From positions 8,432 to 72,431 of the forward strand of contig WIDE01000123.1 in assembly GCA_015039315.1 (NCBI GenBank): a stretch of 64,000 nt of DNA, given 5' to 3'. The notes beneath the pieces are model-generated. The model did not search any database and was not told the origin of the DNA. It saw nothing but the letters and a program-made list of their open reading frames with translations. Both the position numbers and the translations under genes were made by a program. How positions within the stretch are numbered: position 1 is the stretch's first letter; every line of letters starts with the position of its first letter. Of the stretch, positions 22,677 through 33,044 are shown one piece after another. This DNA is from Clavulina sp. PMI_390. Lineage: Eukaryota; Basidiomycota; Agaricomycetes; Cantharellales; Hydnaceae.

Positions 22677-23146
22677 TCTTACATTATTTGGCAGTGGGCA
22701 GCTGAAATACTGATTATCCTCGCAGCATCAATGTTGCGCTATCGTATTATTGCGTTCCCCTTCTCATTCTGCCCCTTTCTCCTTCTCTCCGGCCACATTT
22801 CCTCCGGCATCACTCCAATTGCCAATCTTCCTACCATCGAGGTGCTAATCGGTGGTCGTCTAGTATCTGACCAGATGGCCGAAAGTTATGGCCGCAATCA
22901 TTCAAATCGTCTTGGCAAGCTAGAGCGCGCTGTACATTCTAGTTGTTTTGAACATTTATATGTAATCCTGACGTGCTATGTTCGCGGCAGATGTTCCATA
23001 TCTTCGGCAAAAAAGCGGCACGTGCCTTCACAGCTGACTCATTGTCGACGTTGACCTCTTTGGAACGTACTTGACTTGATCTTTGCGACGAATCTCGGTC
23101 TAGCTTTCCTGAGTATTTCTTCCTAGCTAGTACTGATATAAGAAGG
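22677..23146. other. Intergenic, promoter region of the AKR at 23147
   Basis: No gene recognised. The part near 23045-23146 is the intact counterpart of the decayed promoter at 20340-20466 (GTTGAC block followed by a CTAGT stretch before the start). That shared similarity is the only visible candidate for regulatory sequence. A 107-codon open frame at 22731-23054 lacks any recognisable domain. Confidence 0.4.
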
Positions 23147-24686
23147 ATGTCGTTTCCAGTCCTGCACACATCCAAGATCGGCTCCGATTCCGTCACAAGT
23201 AAGTCGGGCAGTATTGATACGCGCTGAAAGGGAAGTAAACTTCGAAATCTATAAAATAGCTATTGGTTATGGCGCTATGGGTATTGGAGGTAACTTCTGT
23301 GCTCCCTCTGCGACGCAAGACATCAAATGACCGATGTCGCTTGTTACTGCACAACACTTAGGACGAGGGTATGGTATAGCTGGGTCAGATGAAGAGAGAA
23401 TAAAGGTGCGCTCCTTGGTATTGGTGAGTCTTAGCACATTTGGGAACTCATTTTCGCAATCCAGGTCCTCGATCGACTGTACGAGCTCGGAGAGCGCAAT
23501 ATTGACACTGCTAGTATTTATGTGAGTCATTTATCTAAAGCACAACATTTATCGATTAATTTATCCTCTTCCATCTTGCTCATCAGGGAGACAGCGAAGA
23601 GCTTATCGGTAAATGGCTTAAGGCTCGGCCTGGTGTCCGCGACACACTGTTCCTCGCCACCAAATGCGGGTATCTTCCAGATATGAGCGGTGTCCGAGGA
23701 GACCCGGAGTTTATGAAGCAGACATTCAAAGAGTCCTTGGAGAAACTCGGGGTTGAGAAGGTGGATCTGATCTATCAGCATCGTCCAGACTCGAAGGTCC
23801 CGATCGAAATCACCGTGGGGACTCTGGCAGAGTTCGTCAAGTAAGGGCGTGAGACTATATTCTGATTAAATGGATATAACTAATGATATCTCCTTCAGAG
23901 AAGGGAAAGCAACTTACATTGGACTGTCGGAATGTACCCCGGCTACTATTCGACGAGCCCAGAAGGTGCACCCTATCACGGCCGTCCAAATAGAGTGAGC
24001 GGGATTTCTGTAGCAGTATTCAGCCTCGCTCGAACCTATTCATAGATACTCGCCGCTTGAGCTGGTCCACGAAGCTCCTGGTGGAGTAATTGAAACATGC
24101 AGAGAGCTTGGGATTGCGTCAGTACTGAATCTGCGGGGTCGTGTTGCTCGAGCAAGTAACTCACAAAGATCATCGCCTTCAGTGTGGTCGCGTTCTCTCC
24201 AACAGCTCGCGGTCTCCTGGCTGGACGCTGGGCGCGTGTTCTGCTGCTCTGATATTCATGTGACGCATAGCTTGTGTGCACTCATTTCCATTGATTTAGA
24301 CAAGCCCCAAAGACTTCCCCGCTGGTGACATGCGCGCGGGTCTCCCTCGATTCAGTGAAGAGAACTTCCCCAAGATTCTCAAAGTTGTAGACGGGCTGAA
24401 GGAGATTGCGGCGGCGCATAATGCAACTCCAGCACAAGTGGCGATTGCATGGGTGGCCGCACAAGGGGTGATCGTTATCCCTGGCGCCAAGCAAATCCAC
24501 TATGTGGAGGAAAACCTGGCGGCTGACCAGATCAAGTTGTCTGCAGAAGAGTTGGCGAGGATCCGAGAGCTTGCTGAGGCTAGCAACTGGATGCAGAGCG
24601 GAGGACGCTATGCTCCCGTGGGAGATGCTCTCACGAAGGTCGACACTCCATCGCTTGAAGAGTACAAGCGAGCTCAGCAGACGTAA
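23147..24686 (+). CDS. Aldo/keto reductase, pyridoxal reductase-like, copy 1
   Basis: Aldo/keto reductase of the type that includes fungal pyridoxal reductase and YakC-like enzymes; substrate not known. Nine exons (23147-23198, 23260-23289, 23362-23405, 23465-23521, 23587-23840, 23899-23994, 24046-24117, 24183-24231, 24300-24686) give 346 aa. The catalytic tetrad can be placed: Asp and Tyr in NIDTASIY, Lys in LFLATKCGY, His in DLIYQHRPD. The cofactor block is [19 protein letters not shown]. Intron 8 needs a GC donor (CTGG|GCGCGT), where the tandem copy has GTAAGT. Every other junction agrees with that copy. If the GC site is not used, the protein would be truncated after GRWA. The gene follows the clade 3 F-box-like gene by ~470 bp. 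Confidence 0.88.
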
Positions 24687-24891
24687 GAGGTATGGATGTC
24701 CAATCCATAGGTAGGGCCGAGTGAAGCGCTCCGGATCCGCGGACGTCGAGATAGTTCCCCGGCTCGGTGCCGCGGGCCCGGTTTGACTCGTCATTTACCT
24801 ATATCTAGTCTGCACTTGCTGCGACGTCGATTTGTACCCATCATTAACCTCTCGGTCGTCAAAACCCATCTCGTTCCACAAACCTATTACG

Positions 24892-24899
24892 TGACGTCA
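24892..24899. promoter_or_regulatory. CRE palindrome TGACGTCA overlapping an AKR start codon
   Basis: TGACGTCA ends on the A of the ATG of the AKR copy 2 gene (GTGACGTCATGAAC). Full CRE palindromes also occur upstream of F-box-like genes at 7921 and 43751. Its position at the start codon is unusual for a promoter element, so chance cannot be excluded. Confidence 0.3.
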
Positions 24900-26426
24900 T
24901 GAACTCAGCCCTCAGAACTACAAAGCTTGGAGACACTGTGGTGACGAGTATGACTATTGTTCCAGTTCAAGTCCAGATGCCGATTACTTTTCTGTTGTGA
25001 AATAGCAATCGCATACGGTGCGGCTGGGATTGGAGGTTAGGCCACTACTGTTTCAAATTCAACTCTAAGATATCACAGTTATTCATATTGCTGCATATGC
25101 GCTTAGGAATGAGTTATGGTGATGCAGAGCAAGATGAGCTAAGATTCAAGGTACAGTTTGTAGCCTGATATGCGAGCCCCTATCTCATCCAATCCCAGGT
25201 TCTTGATCGCTTGTACGCATTGGGCGAGCGGGATATCGACACTGCCCGTGTTTATGTGCGTGGTTACTTTCGCTCTCGAGGATGCGAACTGATTCTGACT
25301 ACCATCGATTTTCATGGCAACATACAGGGAGATAGCGAGGAGCTTCTTGGTCGATGGTTCAAGCAGAACCCTGGCATTCGAGAAACCGTCTTCCTTGCTA
25401 CCAAATGTGGCTTCATACATCCCATGACTCCCAGCGGCAACCCAGATGCTATTCGATCTTCCTTCAAAACATCACTGGAAAAATTGGATCTAGAAAGTGT
25501 CGACTTGATCTATCTGCACAGGCCTGATGCTGGGGTGCCCATTGAGGTCAGTGTTTTGACATTGGCAGAGTTTGTCAAGTATGTCAATTTCATCAATGTT
25601 CCAAAAGTCCGTGAATTTTTGATTGGAGATGATATATAGGGAAGGGAAAGCGAAGTATATTGGTCTTTCTGAAGTCACCCCAGCAACCCTCCGTCGAGCT
25701 CATAAAGTCCATCCTATTGCTGCTGTTCAATTGGAGTGTGTAACAGTTTCCTTCTGCCGAGCACCGACCAAGCGGACCTGAGGCATATTCTAGGTATTCT
25801 CCGATTGAACTCACTCATGAAGCTCCTGGTGGGCTGATCGATACATGCAAGGAACTTGGCATCGCGTCAGCCGCTCCATTCTCGCAGTTACAAAATTAGA
25901 GGGCTGATGTGACATTCTTTCCGTTAGCATGGTCGCCTACGCCCCAACAGCGAGGGGGCTGCTATCTGGGCACTGGGTAAGTGAGACTATTTTGTAGTTT
26001 TACCCACACCTGCTAACATGTTTGTCTGGTCAGACCAAAATCGAGGATTTCACTACTCGTGATGTACGCCACTATCTCCCCCGCTTCAAGGAGGAGAACC
26101 TTCAGAAGGTGCTCAAGGTCGTCGAGGGGCTTAAGGAGATTGGAGCTGAGCATGGTGGTGCCACTCCCGCGCAAGTCGCGCTCGCCTGGATTGCATCGCA
26201 AGGAATTATTTCAATCCCCGGTGCAAAGCGCCTTGATCATGTTGAGGAGAACTTGGGCGCAGACAAGGTCGAACTAAGCCCAGAGGAGATAGAGCGGATT
26301 CGCGAGCTGGGGAAGGCGAGTGGGTGGATGGACAGCGGATTGAGGCATACTCCTGGTGGTATCGCGCTCTCTTACGTGGAAACACCCCCGCTTGAAGGTT
26401 GGCAGGCTTCAGAGGTTGTATCATGA
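24899..26426 (+). CDS. Aldo/keto reductase, pyridoxal reductase-like, copy 2
   Basis: Tandem paralogue of the gene at 23147-24686, also 346 aa, with the same nine-exon plan: 24899-24947, 25006-25035, 25107-25150, 25199-25255, 25328-25578, 25640-25735, 25794-25865, 25928-25976 and 26034-26426. Exons 2, 3, 4, 6, 7 and 8 are identical in length (30, 44, 57, 96, 72 and 49 nt). Tetrad residues: Asp and Tyr in DIDTARVY, Lys in VFLATKCGF, His in DLIYLHRPD. The cofactor block is [19 protein letters not shown]. Only ~210 bp separate it from copy 1. It differs most from copy 1 at the N-terminus ([16 protein letters not shown]) and in the loop after the eighth intron, a usual specificity region ([18 protein letters not shown] versus [17 protein letters not shown]). 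Confidence 0.9.
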
Positions 26427-26661
26427 GTATGGATCAAGGGAACAGTTGATTCCATTGTATTGAGTGTACATCGGTTGTACATGCAGAGAGCGAAGGGTCG
26501 TGGCCAAGCACGAGATAAAGAAACCAAAACAAGAAATTGAGAACGGAAAAAACAGTCCGCAAAAGACCAGAGCGGCCAGAAATGAATGCAAGGGAGAACG
26601 AAATCCAAAAATTAAACAACAACAAGATAGATGGCAAGAACAAAGTCAAAAGCGAGCAACA

Positions 26662-29600
26662 TTACATAGCATAGCCCTGCGAGGGCGGTTGTGTCCTCGC
26701 AGGGGATGGGTACATGACGGATCGAGTGGGCAGAGGTGGAGCATTAGTGTTTAGTGGAGATGGGAAACGATCTGTCCCGCGGCTGGGGAGGTTTAAACCC
26801 CCAGTCATCGGGTTGCTCTCCTCAGTCACGGCCGAGAGAGTAGGGGCGGGGAATCGGCTGGGGCGCGATGCATGATACGCAGCGTACATCTCTTCGTCCG
26901 TGGGGAGCTCCGAGTTATCAAAGTCCATCTCCAGGTCATCATCGTACATGAAGTTGGCGTCGTCATCCTGTTCCTCGTCCTCTTCTATTTCCTCCTCGTC
27001 ATCAAAGAATCCGGAGGACGACTCACGGGGAACTTGAAGGGATAGAGATGGGCGGCCAGTCCCAAATGACATGGGTGGGATGGGAACGCTGTCGAATTCG
27101 AACGGATCAGCATCGTCGTCATCGTCCTCTGACTCAGTCAGGTCCACTGAGTTGCGCAGATCCTTCTGACGGGCTAGGAAGAAGCGCCTTGTGGGTGAAT
27201 CCATTTCATCGAGCGCAGGGGTGGCCTCAGCCTCGTAGTCACTGTCGCTGTCATCGTCATAAACGGCGGCGGCTGCGGGAACCTGCTGCAGGCGACGAGA
27301 TGGACCAGGTAACTCCAGATCGAAATCATCGCTATACGAAGAATGAGCGGAGGTGGGAACCATCCTCACATCATCGCGGGAGGCGAAGCCCGAGTCTATG
27401 ACTTCTTGGTAAGGCTCTTCTTCAAACATGGCTACCTCGTCGATGTTGATCGAGCGGGGTCCCGATGAGAGAAAGTATGAGACAGAGTTTGGAATTTCAA
27501 GCTCGACAGGCTCGATCTTGATCTCAACCTCTGCCGCACGAGTGGGGTACATCTCGAGGAATGGGTAGACCGACGGATCTAAAGGAAAGGGTTAAATATG
27601 GGAAGCGTATTCGCGGGCCAATGATAATGACTTACAGATAACAAGGAAAGGATAAGCCGAAGTGGGGAATGACGAGGTTTGTTCCTCCGGAGTATAGAGA
27701 CCGTATGCGGGGTAGATGTGGCTTAGGTTGTGGGGATAGACAGGCTTGTACACCTCTATTGTGGGGTACTCAATCTCCAAAGATTTATTCACATAGGCTG
27801 TTCTAGACCTGATCCGTCGCCCACCAGATGGGGCAACTCTGGCCACAGTGGGGTAGATGTGCTGCAGGTTGTAGGGGTACATAGCTCCAAGCACAATGTA
27901 CGAAGGGAGTGGCAGAAGAACTGGGATTGGCGAAGGCGCTGGTGGAGTAGGCGCTTTCATGGCAGATCGTGGAGATACTGCAGGATAGATGTACTTCAGG
28001 TTATGGGGGTACATCATCCCAATCAAACTGGCCTGCGCAGGGAGTGGCAGGAGAACGGGGATGGGCGAGGGTGTGGATCGAGTAGGTAGGCCAGCTGACG
28101 AAGATGGGACCGCTGGGTAGATGTATTTCAAGTTGTATGGATACATCATACCGACCAAACCAGCATCGGCGGGCAACGGTAGCAGAACAGGGATCGGCGA
28201 TGGTGATGGCTGGCTAGGTGCCTTGGCCGAGGAGCGCGACGATGTAGCTGGGTAAATGTATTCCAGGTTATAAGGATACATCATACCGATCAGGCCAGCT
28301 TGAGCAGGGAGCGGGAGGAGAACGGGGATCGATGGTAGTGCTGGCTGAGCAACCGCTCGAGCTGCTGATTGGGGCGAGCCCGCTGGATAAATGTACCTCA
28401 GATTATAGGGGTACATCATACCAATGATACCAACGTCAGCGGGGAGCGGGAGGAGGACAGGAATGGAGCTCTGGCGGGACAAGAACGAGGATGGCTGAGA
28501 AATCTGCACGGTTGGGTAAATGGAGTCGAGATTGTGAGGATACACGGAGGGATAGATGACAAGGTTGGGATACTGCTCCAGAAGCGTCACGCGGGATGGC
28601 TGGGTTTTCTCCTGATGTTGATAATTCCACCTGAATGGATATACGAGGGATTGAGTGTCTGTCCCGTCGATAGCACTTGGGAGTTGAGCACGATTCGGTG
28701 TGGGTGGGACGAGGTCAAGACCCAAAAGGCTTGAGGACGACTCATGCGTCATGTCCCATCGGAAGGGGTACCTTTGGGGAGCGACAGGGGAAGGCGTCGG
28801 GGCAGTCTTGTTCATCTTGTGATGCATGAAATCCCATCCGAAAGGATAGACAGCCGATGATGCATCAACGCCATTGAATCCTTGGGTAACCAGAGGGGTC
28901 GACGAGGGTTCGTCAAGCGCAGCATGACGGTTCGCTCTAGGGACGGGAACATGGTCGTAGTTCCATCCGAAGGGGTACACAAGAGACGAAGTTTCAACAC
29001 CGTCAACAGTTGTGGGCAACGTCTGTAGCGAGCGCAGAGGCGTGGCAGCCAGAGATCGAGCTTTCTTCGGTTGGTGTGCATAGTCCCAGTCGAATGGATA
29101 GACCTGAGAGGACAAATCTCTCTGGGTTGTCGATGATTGGGCGGCTGACTTGTGCGAGAAGTTCCATGCGAAGGGGTAGACCTGAGAGGATGATGCGGCC
29201 TCTGCGGCAGGCTGAGCAGCGGTGCGTCCAACGTTGTGATGCTGGAAATCCCAACCGAATGGATAGACGAGCGACGAACTCTCAACACCCTCAAATGACT
29301 TGCCAACTTGAGGTGTCACTGATGGCTCGGCGAGTGCAGGGTGGCTCTGGTCCTTCTTGACAGGCGCATGCTCCATATCCCAGGAGAAGGGATACACAAG
29401 GGACGAGATTTCTACGCCGTCGACATTTGCAGGGAGCGGCATGTTCAACCTCCTTGGGGTGGAGGTGAGGGAGCGCGCTTTCCTTGGCTGGTGGGAGTAG
29501 TCCCAGTCAAAGGGATAGACCTGAGAAGAGTAGTCGGGGCGATGAGTGGACGAGGGTGCGTTCGAGGTCCTGTGTGTGAGATCCCAGCTGAAAGGATAGA

Positions 29601-32600
29601 CCTGCGAAGATTGAGCTTGGCTACGAAGCTCAGCCTCCGCTGCTGCGCGCTTCACGTCATGATGAGCAAAGTCCCATCCAAACGGATACACCAATGACGA
29701 AGTTTCAACACCATTAAACGATTGACCAACTTGGGGAGTGGCAGAGGGCTCAGCGAGTGCAGGGTGCTTGTTGTCCTTCTTGACCGGGGCATGCTCCATA
29801 TCCCACGCGAACGGATAGACGAGGGAAGAGATTTCGACACCATCCACGTTCGCAGGTAGGGGTTTGTTCAGGGTGCGTGGCGTCGATGCGAGAGAGCGCG
29901 CCTTCTTTGGCTGATGAGCATAGTCCCAGTCGAAGGGGTACACTTGTGAGGAGAGATCGGCGCGTTGGACAGTTGCAGTGGTAGACGACTTGTGGGTGAG
30001 GTCCCATCCGAAGGGGTACACCTGCGACGAGACGGACTGAGCCTGGAGCTCAGCCTTCTCTGCCGCGGCCTTGACGTTATGGTGAGCGAAATCCCAACCG
30101 AAGGGATAGACCAACGATGAGCTCTCCACGCCTTCGAACGACTTGCCGACCTGGGGAGTAGCGGAGGGCTCGGCAAGTGCAGGATGGTTGCGATCCTTCG
30201 TGACCGGAACGTGTGCCATATCCCATGCGAACGGATAAACCAGCGAAGAAACCTCGACTCCGTCAACGGCAGCAGGAAGAGGCATGCTCAGACCCCTGGG
30301 GGTTGAAGCCAGAGAGCGCGCCTTCCTGGGTTGATGTGAGTAATCCCAATCGAAGGGGTAAACTTGAGAGGTCATATCAGCAGGTTGAGTGGACGTGGTC
30401 GACGAGTTGTGGGAGAGATCCCATCCAAAGGGATACACCTGCGATGACATAGACTGGGCCTGGAGCTCGGCCTTCTCAGATGCACCTTTGACATCATGAC
30501 GAACGAAATCCCATCCAAAGGGATAAACCAATGAAGAGCTTTCCACACCCTCAAACGACTTCGCAACCACTGGAGTGCTCGAAGGTTCATCCAAAGCCGG
30601 GTGCCTTACTTCCTTCTCCTTGACGGGTGCATGTTCCATATTCCAACCGAAGGGATAGACAAGTGACGAGATTTCAACGCCATCGACGCTCTTGGGAAGA
30701 GGCATGTTCAGACGCAGTGGTGTCGAGCCTACGGAGCGTGCCTTGTTCGGTTGGTGCGTAAAGTCCCATGCGAAAGGATAGACGTGCGATGAGGCGCTGG
30801 GAGCGGGGACAGTTGGAGCGGCTTTGTGGGTGAAATTCCAGTTGTAGGGGTACGTCGAGGAAGAGGATGATTCAGTGGCAGTTGTCGATGAGCTATAAAT
30901 GGGAGGATAGATGTTCTCGAGGTTGTAAGGATAAACGGCAGGATCTAGAGAGGTACGGTTCGTGAGTAGGTGAAATAGTAAGCACGTATTGTTATACTGA
31001 CAAATGACGAGGTCAGGATAGGTTCCGGGTGCGTTAACACCTTGACTAGAAAGGTGTTCCTTCGTGTCCCTAGGAAAGCAAGAAAATCAGCTAAGTGGAA
31101 GCTCATTGGGAAAGCACTGCGAATCAAGCTTACAGGAATGGCCATACGTGCTCGAACATAACTCGCGGACGGGAATGGTATTTAGTATCCCTAGAGTGAG
31201 AAGTTATGAGAAACGCGAACTGAAGGAAAAAGAGTATGCGCAAACTCACAAGAACGGCCAGACATGCTCAAACATAAGACGGTTTGCCGAGGGGCTGACG
31301 AAGCGTTCGCCCACATCGGGCGTGCGCTCTCCAGCATCTATAGCGGCCATTGCACCCAAAGCAGCGTAGTCAAAGTCATCGTCATCCCGTGGGCCCCAGC
31401 TCGTTGCAGTGCTCGGTGTCAGCGGTACGACATCCTGNNNNNNNNNNNNNNNNNNNNNNNNNNNNNNNNNNNNNNNNNNNNNNNNNNNNNNNNNNNNNNN
31501 NNNNNNNNNNNNNNNNNNNNNNNNNNNNNNNNNNNNNNNNNNNNNNNNNNNNNNNNNNNNNNNNNNNNNNNNNNNNNNNNNNNNNNNNNNNNNNNNNNNN
31601 NNNNNNNNNNNNNNNNNGCCGCCTCAAAGTCAAAGTCGTCATCATCGCGAGGGCCCCAGGACGTAGCGGTCGTAGGCGTCAGGGGGACTTCTGACATGGC
31701 GCGAGCACCAAGGTCTGGGGAGGGGAATCGTGAGACGTTGGACACGAGCGAGCCCTCGTGCGAGAACTCGCTGCGGGGTGGACCCCAGGATGTCGCAGTG
31801 CTGGCGGTGAGGCAGACGGATCCTGCGGCGCGCTCAGCGATGTGCATCGAGCGGTTCGCAGCGGAGAACATGTCGTAGTCCGACATCCCATCGGGGTCCA
31901 TGGGGTCCCAATCAGGCGGACCCGCGGACGAGATGGAGAAGTGGAAGTCGTCGAGGTCGAGCGAGCGTGGAGAGGGCTCGGGGGAGTCTTGGAACCCGAC
32001 GGCTGCGACAGGCGTGTTGGCGCGCCATTTCTGGACAAAGTTCTCGACGCCATCGCGTGGCTGGCGAGTCACCGTGGAAGTTCCGTTGGGGGGCACGACC
32101 GTTTCTTCGAGAGAAGGATGGCGGCTTGGGGTTCCACGACCGCTTGTTGTTGGCTGGGCAGTCGTGGTGATTGGGAAGGGAACGCCACGAGCTGCGGTAG
32201 GTCGTCGCTCTAGCAGCGAGAGCTGCCGTATATGCCCCGACCTCGCTTGTGAATGCGACCGCTCGGATCCACGAGCGAGACTTGCTGCATCGTCTGGGAC
32301 AACATCTGGCCCGCGGACAATTGGAGTTTGCCCGCGCGAGCGAATCCACGAGTTGTACCATCTTGCCTGCTGCATATCAAGGTCAAACTCGATGCGTCCA
32401 CTAATTGGAACGGCAGCAGGCACGTTGGAACGGTCGTCCGAGGAGAAATGCTGGTGCCATAGGAGTGGCCAGACATCGTCGGAGATACGAGGAGTGAGCA
32501 ATCCTGCTCCTAGGGTGCCTTCAGGCAAGTGTAGGAAAAGACGTAGACCGGTCGTGCTTGGAAGATTGAACTCTTTGGCTATCGCAGCCAGTTGGCCGTA

Positions 32601-33044
32601 CATCTATCGTTGCAGTTTGTCAGCATCATTGCATAATGCATACCAAGTCTACCCCCACAACAATGAAGTGCGTACCGTTGGGAATAAAGGCAGGAGGAAT
32701 GCATTTGAGCGAGTATTGGCTTCGCTAGGAGTGGCTCGCTCGGGGTCGGTGATCTCGATTGGTGGGATGATGATGACCAGCCATTTCTGAGATGACCGAA
32801 CGATGCGTTGGGGAGATGCAGCTTCGCGGGTCATGCTGATCCCGTCGTTCTGCTTGTAATAGATAGAAGACCCCTGCGGTGGTGCGCGCCGAGAGTAGGT
32901 GGAGGTGAGATCACTGTCTACTCGTTGTCTTGCTTCTACTGCTGGTTGCGCGACGTAGTTTGCCAACGCCGTGTCAACGGCGAGCTCAGTGTCTGGCGGA
33001 CTCGGCGGATGTCCTCGAAGGGCCTGGGAGCGATACATTGACAT
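26662..33044 (-). CDS. Large Tyr-Pro repeat protein of unknown function
   Basis: Not recognised beyond a likely basidiomycete family. Six exons (32676-33044, 31250-32603 with the assembly gap, 31134-31190, 31002-31069, 27636-30944, 26662-27578) give about 1,960 known residues. Order: (1) N-terminal part with a hydrophobic strand KWLVIIIPPIEI and a folded-looking region from MYGQLAAIAKEFNLPSTTGL to RIEFDLDMQQARW; (2) Ser/Pro/Arg-rich linker with copies of TATSWGPRDDDDFDF on both sides of the gap; (3) two copies of MFEHVWPFL at exon ends; (4) about 22 copies of a YPFxWDxxH motif in a ~140-residue four-motif super-unit; (5) five ~45-residue units with IPVLLPLP and MMYPYNLxYIYP; (6) an acidic tail with DDDD/EEIEEDEEQ runs. 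No signal peptide or membrane segment is evident. The short repeats resemble a binding scaffold more than an enzyme, but this is inference. Confidence 0.8.
27890..28480 (-). repeat. Tandem array of ~45-residue VLLPLP / YPYNLxxIYP units
   Basis: Five head-to-tail units inside exon 5 of the large repeat gene, each about 132-135 bp. Each unit encodes PIPVLLPLP, then (M/A)MYP(Y/H)NL, then xxIYP and a variable Ser/Pro/Ala linker. Three further YP(Y/H)NLxxIYP cores lie outside the array, near the start of exon 5, just upstream of the array and near the exon end. The conserved core with a variable linker suggests purifying selection on the motif. Confidence 0.85.
28600..30870 (-). repeat. Tandem array of YPFxWD motifs with ~420-bp super-period
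   Basis: About 22 copies of a short core (V-Y-P-F-x-W-D/N-x-x-H) lie in a higher-order array. Counterparts of VDGVEISSLVYPF occur near 30660, 30238, 29820, 29397 and 28979, a spacing of 418-423 bp (about 140 residues). Each super-unit holds four distinguishable cores: WDMEHAPV, WDFxHHxV, WDLTHxS and WDYxHQPxKARS. Homologous positions in neighbouring units are more alike than adjacent cores, so the array grew by copying whole super-units. Confidence 0.88.
31438..31617. other. Assembly gap (180 N)
   Basis: A run of 180 undetermined bases inside exon 2 of the large repeat gene. Both edges encode copies of the same motif (TATSWGPRDDDDFDF), so the gap probably results from a collapsed tandem repeat. 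The frame on the two sides does not match with 180 bases, so the true length should be 1 modulo 3. Confidence 0.95.

Noticed and set aside
28369..29697. Plus-strand frames opposite the Tyr-Pro repeat array
   Set aside because: They are antisense shadows of the repeats and share their period; the minus-strand frame is open for 3.3 kb with splice-compatible ends.
28600..30870. WD40 repeats suggested by the repeated Trp-Asp
   Set aside because: WD40 blades need about 40 residues with GH and WD at set spacing; here the core is YPFxWD with 25-45 residue spacing and no GH dipeptide pattern.
26662..33044. CRISPR-like regular repeat array
   Set aside because: The periodicity is in coding sequence with codon-level divergence and no constant repeat with unique spacers; the organism is a fungus.
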